Assembly: GCF_916858655.1 (NCBI RefSeq)
Contig: NZ_CAKASL010000003.1
Span: 124,001-188,000 of the forward strand
From: Aeromicrobium sp. Leaf350
Lineage (GTDB): Bacteria; Actinomycetota; Actinomycetes; Propionibacteriales; Nocardioidaceae
Length of the DNA: 64,000 bases
Reading direction: 5' to 3'
Shown one piece after another: positions 50,295 to 58,090 of the stretch (positions are counted from its first letter, which is position 1; every line of letters begins with the position of its first letter). Under the pieces are notes generated by a model that was not told the DNA's origin, made no database searches, and worked only from the letters and a program-made list of their open reading frames with translations. Position numbers and translations under genes: made by a program.

Positions 50295-51180
50295 CCCGGC
50301 CGGCCCGGCAGGAGCGCCGGGCCCTGGGCGGCAGGATCGAGCACAGGTGCCGGGCCCTGGGCGGCACGATGTGCTGAGGCTGGTCGGCATCGGCCTGGGC
50401 GATCCCGCGCACCTGACGGTCGAGGCCGTCGAGGCGCTGCAGGCGGCGTCGTTCGCCCTCGTGACGGTCAAGCGTGAGGACGACCCGTTGGCGGCGGCCC
50501 GCCGCGCGATCCTCGACCGCTACGCCCCCGACCTCTGCGTGATCGAGGTCGTCGACCCCGAGCGCGACCGGTCGGCCTCGTCGACCTCGTCCACGACGGC
50601 CTACGAGGGCGTCGTCTCCGACTGGCACGAGGCCCGCGCCGCCGCCTGGGAGTCCGCCCTCACCACCGCCTGGACCGACCCAGATTTGCGCCGAGATGTG
50701 CAGTTCCGCGCTGTTGATTCCGCACAACTGGGAGCAAATCTGGGTGCGGGGGTGCTGCTGGTGTGGGGCGACCCGGCGTTCTACGACTCGACGATCCGGG
50801 TGGTCGAGCGGGTGCTGGCGCGGGGCAATCTTGCCTTCGAGTGGGATGTCCTCCCCGGCATCTCGGCGCTGCAGCTGCTGGCCGCCCGGCACCGCATCGT
50901 GCTGCACGAGGTCGGCCAGCCGATCACGGTCACCACCGCCCGGCGCCTGCGCGAGGCCGTCGACGCCGGCGCCGACAACGTGCTCGTCTTCCTGACCGGT
51001 CGCCTCGAGCTCGATGGGCTGGAGAACTGGACGATCTCGTGGGGCGCCAACCTCGGGGCCGCCTCCGAGCGTCTCGTGTCGGGCCGCGTGGCCGACGTGC
51101 TCCCGGCGATCGAGTCCGCGCGCGCGGACGCCAAGGCCGACGCCGGCTGGGTGATGGACCTCTACCTCCTGCGCCGCTGA
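50287..51180 (+). CDS. cobF: Precorrin-6A synthase (deacetylating) with a palindromic insert
   Basis: The 297-residue protein has CobF features: LRLVGIGLGDPAHLTVEAVEAL, LLVWGDPAFYDSTIRVVE, DVLPGISALQLLAARHRI and GQPITVTTARRLREA. It methylates C1 and removes the ring-contraction acetyl group, and is a marker of the aerobic route. Residues 132-153 are encoded by an in-frame palindromic element (50679-50744) and interrupt the region before LLVWGDPAF. GTG 50287 has GGAGG upstream and overlaps the cobN end. GTG 50371 is an alternative that removes a 28-residue, partly duplicated N-terminus and better fits the family length. Confidence 0.92.
   Translation: MADPAGPAGAPGPGRQDRAQVPGPGRHDVLRLVGIGLGDPAHLTVEAVEALQAASFALVTVKREDDPLAAARRAILDRYAPDLCVIEVVDPERDRSASSTSSTTAYEGVVSDWHEARAAAWESALTTAWTDPDLRRDVQFRAVDSAQLGANLGAGVLLVWGDPAFYDSTIRVVERVLARGNLAFEWDVLPGISALQLLAARHRIVLHEVGQPITVTTARRLREAVDAGADNVLVFLTGRLELDGLENWTISWGANLGAASERLVSGRVADVLPAIESARADAKADAGWVMDLYLLRR
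50316..50366 (+). repeat. Direct repeat (18 bp, 33-bp period) at the 5-prime end of cobF
   Basis: GCCGGGCCCTGGGCGGCA occurs at 50316-50333 and again at 50349-50366. The 33-bp period is eleven codons, so the duplication keeps the frame and yields two PGPGR-type motifs in the predicted N-terminal extension. Confidence 0.7.
50679..50744. repeat. Palindromic element inserted in frame in cobF
   Basis: CCCAGATTTGC (50679-50689) and GCAAATCTGGG (50734-50744) are perfect 11-bp terminal arms of a 66-bp element. Internal segments (GCGCCGAGATG, GCACAACTG) match the element between cobK and cobD at 22749-22834 on its opposite strand. Sixty-six bases equal 22 codons, so the frame is preserved. Confidence 0.8.
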
Positions 51181-51212
51181 CGCGGTTGGGCCGCCCGGAG
51201 CATGCTGGAGGC

Positions 51213-52199
51213 ATGAAGACCACAGCATGGGGAAGTCAGGGGCTCGAGGCGTCGGTCGAGGGGCTCGGCGCGATGGGCATGTCGGCGTTCTACGGCGGCC
51301 GTGACGACGAGGAGTCGGCGGCGACGCTGCACCGGGCGCTCGACCTGGGCGTCACGCTGATCGACACGGCCGAGATCTACGGGCCGTGGATCAACGAGCA
51401 GCTCATCGGTCGCACGCTCGGATCGCGCAAGGACGAGTTCGCGATCGCCACCAAGTTCGGGTCGCGCATCCGCGAGGACGGCACGCGCGGTCCGGTCGAC
51501 GGCAGCCCGGAGTACATGCGCACCGCGCTCGACCGCTCGCTGCAGCACCTCGGGCTCGACACGATCGACCTGTACTACGTCCACCGCGTCGACCCGAACG
51601 TCCCGATCGAGGAGACGTTCGGCGCGCTGTCCGAGCAGGTCGCCGCGGGCAAGATCCGCTACCTCGGCATCTCCGAGGCGGCGCCCGAGACGATCCGCCG
51701 AGCCCACGCCACGCATCCGCTCTCGGCGGTGCAGACCGAGTACTCGCTGTTCGAGCGGGCCCCCGAGGTCAACGGCGTGCTCGACACGACCCGCGAGCTC
51801 GGCATCGCGTTCGTCGCGTACTCGCCGCTGGGGCGCGGTGCCCTGACCGGCAAGATCGCGTCGGCCGACGAGCTGGACGCCGACGACTTCCGGCGCAACA
51901 ACCCGCGCTTCAGCGCCGAGAACCTGACGCAGAACCTGACCGTCGTCGACGAGCTGCGCTCGATCGGTGAGCGGCTCGGCGTCACCCCGGCGCAGCTCGC
52001 GCTGGCGTGGGTGCTGCACCAGGACGGCGTGGTGACGATCCCCGGGTCGAAGAAGCGCACGCACCTGGAGGAGAACGTCGCCGCCGCTGACGTCGAGCTC
52101 AGCGCCGATGACCTCGCGGCGCTCGACGCCGCCGCCCCGCTCGGCGTCGCTGCCGGCGGCCGCTACGACGAGGCCGGCCTCCGCTCCGTCCACCTCTGA
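51213..52199 (+). CDS. Aldo/keto reductase
   Basis: The 328-residue TIM-barrel protein has the AKR tetrad context: Asp/Tyr in GVTLIDTAEIYGPWINEQLIGRTL, Lys in AIATKFG and His in DLYYVHRVDPN. The C-terminal IPGSKKRTHLEENVAA binds NADP(H) in the family. It resembles the general stress/YajO-type group. GGAGG ahead of the ATG at 51213 supports the start. The substrate is unknown and there is no visible link to the cob genes beside it. Confidence 0.93.
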   Translation: MKTTAWGSQGLEASVEGLGAMGMSAFYGGRDDEESAATLHRALDLGVTLIDTAEIYGPWINEQLIGRTLGSRKDEFAIATKFGSRIREDGTRGPVDGSPEYMRTALDRSLQHLGLDTIDLYYVHRVDPNVPIEETFGALSEQVAAGKIRYLGISEAAPETIRRAHATHPLSAVQTEYSLFERAPEVNGVLDTTRELGIAFVAYSPLGRGALTGKIASADELDADDFRRNNPRFSAENLTQNLTVVDELRSIGERLGVTPAQLALAWVLHQDGVVTIPGSKKRTHLEENVAAADVELSADDLAALDAAAPLGVAAGGRYDEAGLRSVHL

Positions 52200-52225
52200 C
52201 CCGCCCACTACCGCCCGGGGGTCAG
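52196..52225. terminator. Bidirectional hairpin across two convergent stop codons
   Basis: CTGACCC (52196-52202) pairs with GGGTCAG (52219-52225) around a 16-base loop. The TGA stop codons of both the aldo/keto reductase and the DUF2461 gene lie inside the stem. A similar CTGACCCC/GGGTCAGG arrangement is seen at 22749-22834. Confidence 0.55.
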
Positions 52226-52857
52226 CCGCGGACGTGGAGGGCGACCCAGTCCAGGAGGGGCTGGGTCTCGCGCCAGTCGGCGCGCACGACGTCGAGCAGC
52301 GCGGCGGTGCCGACGACGTCGGGGCCGAAGCCGCGCTCGCGGCGCACCGTGAGCGTCTTGTGGCGCAGCAGGTCGATGCGGGGGTGCTCGGCGTCGTAGC
52401 CGCGCGGCGACGTCTTGAGGCGCTGCCCGCCGCGTTCCCACCCGGCCGACTCCAGCGCCTCCACGATCGACTCCAGCTCGGCGCCGAACGTGTCGTGCAC
52501 GATCGCGTCGCGCAGGCTCGCGACCCGCGCAGGGGAGGCGTCGTAGAACCCGGCACCGGTCACGATGCCGGGCGCGCTGACCTGGAGGTAGTACCCGAGC
52601 GCCGGACCGATCGCGGTGAAGATCCCCTGGTGCGTCTTGTACGGCGTCTTGTCCTTGCTGAACCGCACGTCGCGGTACGGCCGGAAGGCCTTGGCCTGGC
52701 CGAACTCGTCGCCGATCGCCGCGATGAACGCCTTGGCCGGCGCGGCGACGAACTCGTCGTAGCGGTGACGGTTCTCGGTCCAGAACGTCTTGGTGTTGTC
52801 GCCCTCGAGGTCGTCGTAGAAGTCGAGCGCTGCCTCGGGGAATCCGTCGAACGTCAC
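52222..52857 (-). CDS. DUF2461 / TIGR02453-family protein
   Basis: The 211-residue protein has the family pattern: FPEAALDFYDDLEGDNTKTFWTENRHRYDE at the N-terminus, then FRPYRDVRFSKDKTPYKTHQGIF and GAGFYDASPARVASLRDAI. The family is widespread and has no established function. The GTG at 52855-52857 is preferred; a TAGGCT -10-like hexamer (52865-52870, minus strand) ends seven bases upstream, suggesting a leaderless transcript. It is divergent from the siderophore operon. Confidence 0.88.
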   Translation of the reverse strand: MTFDGFPEAALDFYDDLEGDNTKTFWTENRHRYDEFVAAPAKAFIAAIGDEFGQAKAFRPYRDVRFSKDKTPYKTHQGIFTAIGPALGYYLQVSAPGIVTGAGFYDASPARVASLRDAIVHDTFGAELESIVEALESAGWERGGQRLKTSPRGYDAEHPRIDLLRHKTLTVRRERGFGPDVVGTAALLDVVRADWRETQPLLDWVALHVRG

Positions 52858-52897
52858 GGCCCCGAGCCTACGTCGGTCCACAGTGTGACCCACGTCC

Positions 52898-52939
52898 TTG
52901 CACGCAGGCGGGGAAGGTCTAGGTTAGGCAAGGCTTTCC
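52898..52939 (+). promoter_or_regulatory. Iron-regulated promoter of the siderophore operon (IdeR/DmdR-type iron box)
   Basis: TTGCAC (52898-52903) and TAGGTT (52920-52925) with 16-base spacing form a good promoter. The segment CTAGGTTAGGCAAGG starting at 52919 matches the left half of the actinobacterial iron-box consensus (TTAGGTTAGGC) almost completely; the right half is imperfect. The box overlaps the -10, so iron-loaded repressor would block initiation. AAAGGA precedes the GTG at 52962. Confidence 0.7.
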
Positions 52940-52961
52940 AACTGACCCGAAAGGACCAGGC

Positions 52962-54434
52962 GTGCGCTCCTCGGACCACCTGCTCACGATCGACTCGATC
53001 GACGAGTACGCCGCGACCCTGCATCGCGGTGTCGACCACCTCGCGCGCCACCTGGCGGGCCTCGAACGCCCCTTCTCCGGCGTCACCCCGGCCGGCTCCG
53101 CCGCCAAGGTCGGGCCGGTCGACCTCGACGGCCCGACGCTCGACGCCGGCGCCGCGCTGGCCGAGCTCAGCGAGGTCTACCTCGACGACGCCGTGTACTT
53201 CCACGACCCGCGGTATGCGGCCCACCTCAACTGCCCCGTCGCCGTGCCCGCGCTGCTCGCCGAGCTCTTCGTCTCCGGCGTGAACTCCTCGCTCGACACC
53301 TGGGACCAGAGCGCCGGCGGCACCCTGATCGAACGCAAGCTGGTCGACTGGACCTGCCGTCGCATCGGCTTCGGCGCCGAGTCCGACGGCATCTTCACCA
53401 GCGGCGGCACGCAGTCGAACCTCCAGGCGCTGCTGCTCGCGCGGGGCCAGGCGTGCCTCCAGGAGGACGACCCCACTGCGCCGCTCTCGGAGACCCTGGC
53501 GCGCCTGCGCGTGTTCGCGACCGCCGAGAGCCACTTCAGCGTGCAGAAGGCGGCCAGCGTCATGGGCCTCGGAGCGGAGGCCGTGGTCCTCGTGCCGACC
53601 GACCACCTGCACCGCATGGACCCGTTCGCCCTGGCAGAGGCGATCGCGCACGCGCAGGGCCACGGGCTGATTCCGATGGCCGTCGTGGCGACCGCCGGCA
53701 CGACCGACCTCGGGGCGATCGACCCGGTCGACCGCATCGCCGATGTCTGCAAGGCCCACCAGACCTGGCTGCACGTCGACGCGGCATTCGGCGGCGGCCT
53801 CCTGGCCTCGACCCGGCGGCGCCACCTGCTGGCCGGCATCGAGCACGCGGACTCGGTCACGATCGACTTCCACAAGACCTGGTTCCAGCCGGTCAGCTCC
53901 AGCGCCGTCCTGGTGCGCGACGCCGAGACGATGCGGCACGTCACGTGGCACGCCGACTACCTCAACCCGAAGGCGGCGCAGCTGCCGAACCAGGTCGACA
54001 AGAGCATGCAGACGACGCGGCGCTTCGACGCGCTGAAGCTCTGGATGACGTTGCGCATGACCGGCGCCGACGCGATCGGCGACATGTTCGACACGACCAT
54101 CGACCTCGCCCGCGAGCTGTTCTGGGTGCTGACCGACGAGGAATGGGCGGCCGACTTCGAGGTCGCGATGCAGCCGACCCTCTCGACCGTCGTGTTCCGC
54201 TTCCGGCCGGTCGAGGTGGCTCCCGACGCGGCCTCCGCGCTGAACACCCGCATCCGGCGCGAGCTGTTCGCGGGCGGCGAGGGCATCGTCGCCTCCACGA
54301 CGTTCCACGGCGAGACCTGGCTCAAGCTCACGCTCCTCAACCCCACCGCCACGGTCGGCGGCCTGTGCGACCTGCTGGACCTGGTGCGCACGACCGGACA
54401 CCGCATCCTCGACGGAAGCGAGGTGGCCCGATGA
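52962..54434 (+). CDS. desA: PLP-dependent lysine decarboxylase of the desferrioxamine type
   Basis: The 490-residue protein is a group II decarboxylase: FTSGGTQSNLQALLLAR, LHVDAAFGGGLL and the PLP lysine in TIDFHKTWFQP (near 305). In desferrioxamine loci DesA converts lysine to cadaverine. 2,4-diaminobutyrate decarboxylases share the fold, so substrate choice relies on the desB-desC-desD neighbours. GTG 52962 lies behind an iron-regulated promoter. Its stop overlaps the desB ATG. Confidence 0.9.
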   Translation: MRSSDHLLTIDSIDEYAATLHRGVDHLARHLAGLERPFSGVTPAGSAAKVGPVDLDGPTLDAGAALAELSEVYLDDAVYFHDPRYAAHLNCPVAVPALLAELFVSGVNSSLDTWDQSAGGTLIERKLVDWTCRRIGFGAESDGIFTSGGTQSNLQALLLARGQACLQEDDPTAPLSETLARLRVFATAESHFSVQKAASVMGLGAEAVVLVPTDHLHRMDPFALAEAIAHAQGHGLIPMAVVATAGTTDLGAIDPVDRIADVCKAHQTWLHVDAAFGGGLLASTRRRHLLAGIEHADSVTIDFHKTWFQPVSSSAVLVRDAETMRHVTWHADYLNPKAAQLPNQVDKSMQTTRRFDALKLWMTLRMTGADAIGDMFDTTIDLARELFWVLTDEEWAADFEVAMQPTLSTVVFRFRPVEVAPDAASALNTRIRRELFAGGEGIVASTTFHGETWLKLTLLNPTATVGGLCDLLDLVRTTGHRILDGSEVAR

Positions 54435-55729
54435 ACGCCACCCACGACCTCCTTGGCATCGGCGTCGGGCCGTTCAACCTCGGTCTCGCCGCGCTGGCCG
54501 AGCCGCTCGACGACCTCGACGCGGTCTTCCTGGAGTCGCGCGACCAGTTCGAGTGGCACCCGGGAATGGTGCTCGAGGACGCCACGCTGCAGGTGCCGTT
54601 CATGGCCGACCTCGTCACGATGGCCGACCCCACCTCGCGCTTCTCGTACCTGAACTTCCTCAAGCAGGTCGGCCGCCTCTACCCCTTCTACATCCGCGAG
54701 AGCTTCTACCCGCTGCGCTCGGAGTTCGTCGAGTACGGCCGGTGGGTCGCCGACCAGCTCGACGGGGTGCACTTCGGTCGTCACGTCGAGTCGGTCACGC
54801 ACGACGGCGACGAGTACGTCGTGCGCGCCCGGGTCGGCAGCGAGACGCAGACGTACCGCGCCCGCCGCCTCGTGCTGGGCACCGGCACCACTCCGTACGT
54901 GCCCGAGGTCGCCGCCGAGCACGTCGCCGGCGCGGCTCCGGCGCTGCACTCCTCCGCCTACCTCGAGCACAAGGCTGCGCTGCTGGAGCACGAGGACGTC
55001 ACGATCATCGGCAGCGGCCAGAGCGCCGCGGAGATCTACCTCGACCTGCTGACGTCCGGCGGCCCCCGGGTCACCTGGATCACGCGCTCGCCCCGCTTCT
55101 TCCCGATGGAGTACACCAAGCTCACGCTCGAGATGACCTCGCCGGAGTACACGGCGTACTTCCAGGGCCTGCCGGAGGTCACCCGCGAGACCCTGCTGCG
55201 TGAGCAGCGCGGCCTCTACAAGGGCATCAGCGGCGACCTCGTCGACACGATCTACGACACGCTCTACCGCCTGCGCGCCCAGGGTCGGGCCGACACCCGG
55301 CTGCTGACCGCCACCGAGCTCACCGACCTCACCTGGGACAGCGACGCGTTCTCGCTGCGGCTGCGCCACACCGAGACGGGCGAGGCCTTCGGCTCCGGTG
55401 CCGGCGCGGTCGTGCTGTCGACGGGCTACCGCTCCGTCGTGCCGGCGTTCCTCGACGGCGTCCGCGACCGCATCCGCTGGGACGAGCGGGGCCGCTACGA
55501 CGCCACCGCCGACTACCAGGTGGGCGTCGAGCCGGGCGAGATCTGGGTCCAGAACGGTGAGGAGCACACGCACGGCTTCGTCGCGCCCGACCTCGGCATG
55601 GGCGCCTTCCGCAGCTCGGTCATCCTCGCCTCGATGCTGGGCCGCGAGGTCTACCCGGTCGAGTCCCGCATCGCGGTCCAGGAGTTCGGGACCCCGTCCT
55701 GGGCGCGTCTGAGGGAGAGCGCCCGATGA
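54431..55729 (+). CDS. desB: Lysine/cadaverine N-hydroxylase (flavin monooxygenase)
   Basis: The 432-residue protein has the FAD motif GIGVGPFNLGLAAL (9-22), the substrate-side MADLVTMADPTSRFSYLNFL, the NADPH motif IIGSGQSAAEIYLDL (about 191-205) and the late STGYR of N-hydroxylating monooxygenases. It should hydroxylate a terminal amine of cadaverine. It overlaps desA and desC by four bases on each side. Confidence 0.94.
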   Translation: MNATHDLLGIGVGPFNLGLAALAEPLDDLDAVFLESRDQFEWHPGMVLEDATLQVPFMADLVTMADPTSRFSYLNFLKQVGRLYPFYIRESFYPLRSEFVEYGRWVADQLDGVHFGRHVESVTHDGDEYVVRARVGSETQTYRARRLVLGTGTTPYVPEVAAEHVAGAAPALHSSAYLEHKAALLEHEDVTIIGSGQSAAEIYLDLLTSGGPRVTWITRSPRFFPMEYTKLTLEMTSPEYTAYFQGLPEVTRETLLREQRGLYKGISGDLVDTIYDTLYRLRAQGRADTRLLTATELTDLTWDSDAFSLRLRHTETGEAFGSGAGAVVLSTGYRSVVPAFLDGVRDRIRWDERGRYDATADYQVGVEPGEIWVQNGEEHTHGFVAPDLGMGAFRSSVILASMLGREVYPVESRIAVQEFGTPSWARLRESAR

Positions 55730-56301
55730 GCCGCGTCGGCGACATCGGCTTCGAGCCGCTCGACCTCGACCGGCACCTCGAGCTGCTGCACGCGTGGGTC
55801 ACGCACCCGCGCTCGGTCTACTGGGAGATGCAGGACGCGACGCCGGACGACGTGCGGGCGGAGTACGCGAGGATCGCCGCCGATCCCCACCACCACGCGC
55901 TGCTGGGCACGGTCGACGGCCGGCCGGCGTTCCTGATGGAGCACTACGACCCCGCCCACTCCGAGCTCGCGGGCCACCTGGTGCACAGCGACGGCTACGT
56001 GGGCATGCACGTGCTCGTCGCACCCCGGGAGGACGACGCCGAACCGGTTCCGGGGTTCACCGACGCCGTGTTCGCGGCCGTGATGCACCGGCTGTTCGAC
56101 GATCCCCCCGTGACCCGCGTCGTGGTCGAGCCCGACGCCCGCAACGAGGCGATCCGGGCCAAGAACGTGGCGGCGGGCTTCGTCGAGCTGGGCGAGATCG
56201 ACCTGCCCACCAAGACCGCGATGCTCAGCACCTGCAGCCGGGAGGCGTTCGCCCACAGCCGCCTCGGTGCCGTCCGGGGAGGTGCCCATGTCTCCGTCTG
56301 A
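55726..56301 (+). CDS. desC: Siderophore acyltransferase (GNAT/IucB-RimJ type)
   Basis: The 191-residue protein has the siderophore acetyltransferase pattern: LLHAWVTHPRSVYWEM near the N-terminus, YVGMHVLVAP, and VVVEPDARNEAIRAKNVAAGFVELGEIDLPTKTAML. DesC acylates N-hydroxycadaverine with succinyl-, acetyl- or similar CoA in the known pathway. It overlaps desB, and desD starts inside its last codons at 56288. Confidence 0.92.
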   Translation: MSRVGDIGFEPLDLDRHLELLHAWVTHPRSVYWEMQDATPDDVRAEYARIAADPHHHALLGTVDGRPAFLMEHYDPAHSELAGHLVHSDGYVGMHVLVAPREDDAEPVPGFTDAVFAAVMHRLFDDPPVTRVVVEPDARNEAIRAKNVAAGFVELGEIDLPTKTAMLSTCSREAFAHSRLGAVRGGAHVSV

Positions 56302-58090
56302 GACCCTCGCGCCCACGATCGACCCGGCCGCGGCTCACCTGACGCCGGAGCACATGGAGGCGGCCCACCGTCACCTCGTCGCGAAGATCCTGGCCGAGCT
56401 CACGCACGAGCGGGTGCTCGTCCCGAGCGCCGTGCCCGACCGCGTCGACACCTGGAGCGTGGAGGCCGAGGGAGGCGCCCGCTACACGTTCGTCGCCCGC
56501 GTGCACCAGCTCGAGCACTGGAGTGTCGACCCCGCCAGCATCCGCCGGACGGTCGACGGCGAGCCGGCCGAGGTCGACGCCCTCGAGGCCGTCGTCGACC
56601 TCGCCGACGCCCTCGGCATCCCCGACGCGCTGCTGCCCGTCTACCTCGAGGAGGTCGCCTCGACCCTGCAGTCGGCGGCGTGGAAGCGGGCCCACCACCG
56701 GCTCTCGGCCGACGACCTCGTCCACGCCGACCTCCCGACCATCGAGGCGGCGATGACCGAGGGCCACCCGGCCTTCATCGCCAACAACGGCCGCATCGGC
56801 TTCTCGCTGGACGACTTCGCCGCCTACGCGCCGGAGGCGGGAGCTCCCGTGCGCCTGCAGTGGACGGCGGTGCGCCGCAGCCTCGCGCACCTCTCGGTCG
56901 GCGAGGGTTGGACCGAGGAGCTTCTCTGGTCGCACGAGCTCGACGACGACCTGGTGGCCGAGTGGCGCGAGCTCCTCCGCGGCCTCGGCGAGGACCCCGA
57001 CGACTACCTGTTCGCGCCGGCGCACCCGTGGCAGTGGCAGCACAAGCTCGCCATCACGTTCGCCCCGGACGTCGCCCGCCGCGACATCGTGCCGCTCGGC
57101 CCGGGCCGCGACGACCACCGCGCGCAGCAGTCGATCCGCACGTTCCTCAACGCCTCCGACCCGGGCCGCCACTACGTCAAGACGGCGCTCTCGATCCAGA
57201 ACATGGGGTTCCTGCGGGGGCTCTCGCCGCGGTACATGCGTCCGACGCCGGCCATCAACGACTGGGTGGCCGACCGCGTGCGGACCGACCCGGAGCTGCA
57301 GGCCTGCGGGTTCGACGTGCTCCGCGAGGTCGCCGCCATCGGCTACACGGGCGGCGCCTACCAGCGGCTGCCGCAGCCCTCCGCCCACCAGAAGATGTTC
57401 GCCGCGCTCTGGCGCGAGAGCGCGACGTCGCGCCTGGCCGAGGGGGAGCGGGCCGCCACGATGGCCTCGCTCCTGCACCGCGACACCGCCGGCCGCAGCA
57501 TGGTCGCCGCGCTGGTCGAGGCGTCGGGCATCGGGGCGCGTGCCTGGCTCGCCCAGTACCTCCGGGCCTACCTGCGTCCGCTCGTGCACTGCCTTGCGCG
57601 GCACCGGCTGGCGTTCATGCCGCACGGCGAGAACCTCATCCTCGTGCTCCGCGACCACGTGCCCGTGCGCGTGCTGATGAAGGACGTCGGCGAGGAGGTC
57701 GCCGTCTTCGACGGCGTGGACGTGCCGGAGGACATCGCCCGCATCCAGGTCGACGTCGAGCCCGACCTGCAGGTGCTCTCGATCCTGACCGACGCCGTCG
57801 ACGGCGTCCTGCGCTTCCTCGCCGCGATCTGCGCGGACGACGGCCTGGTGTCCGACGACGAGTTCTGGGGACTGGCGCGCGCCGTGCTCGAGGACCACGC
57901 GGCCGACCACCCGGAGCTCGCCGAGCGACTGGCCGACCTCGACGTGCAACGGCCCCGGTTCGCCCACTCCTGCCTCAACCGGCTGCAGCTGCGCAACACC
58001 CTGCAGATGGTCGACCTGGCCGACCAGGCGTCCTCGCTCATCATGGCCGGCGAGCTCGCGAACCCGCTGGCGCCGCCGGGTCGGACGTGA
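56288..58090 (+). CDS. desD: NRPS-independent siderophore synthetase (IucA/IucC family)
   Basis: The 600-residue protein has family motifs including EGHPAFIANNGRIGFS, FAPAHPWQWQHKL, RTFLNASDPGRHYVKTALSIQNMGFLRGLSPRYM, and MPHGENLILVL with the metal/ATP-binding stretch. DesD condenses and cyclises hydroxamate units to desferrioxamines with ATP. GGGGAGG before ATG 56288 favours this start over the frame's earlier ATG at 56267. Its stop overlaps the GTG of the acylase gene. Confidence 0.94.
   Translation: MSPSETLAPTIDPAAAHLTPEHMEAAHRHLVAKILAELTHERVLVPSAVPDRVDTWSVEAEGGARYTFVARVHQLEHWSVDPASIRRTVDGEPAEVDALEAVVDLADALGIPDALLPVYLEEVASTLQSAAWKRAHHRLSADDLVHADLPTIEAAMTEGHPAFIANNGRIGFSLDDFAAYAPEAGAPVRLQWTAVRRSLAHLSVGEGWTEELLWSHELDDDLVAEWRELLRGLGEDPDDYLFAPAHPWQWQHKLAITFAPDVARRDIVPLGPGRDDHRAQQSIRTFLNASDPGRHYVKTALSIQNMGFLRGLSPRYMRPTPAINDWVADRVRTDPELQACGFDVLREVAAIGYTGGAYQRLPQPSAHQKMFAALWRESATSRLAEGERAATMASLLHRDTAGRSMVAALVEASGIGARAWLAQYLRAYLRPLVHCLARHRLAFMPHGENLILVLRDHVPVRVLMKDVGEEVAVFDGVDVPEDIARIQVDVEPDLQVLSILTDAVDGVLRFLAAICADDGLVSDDEFWGLARAVLEDHAADHPELAERLADLDVQRPRFAHSCLNRLQLRNTLQMVDLADQASSLIMAGELANPLAPPGRT

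Noticed and set aside
46290..50471. A 1393-residue open frame on the minus strand opposite cobN
   Set aside because: It mirrors cobN codon by codon, is rich in Arg/His/Gly/Asp without domain pattern, and its length is expected from GC-rich third positions of the real gene.
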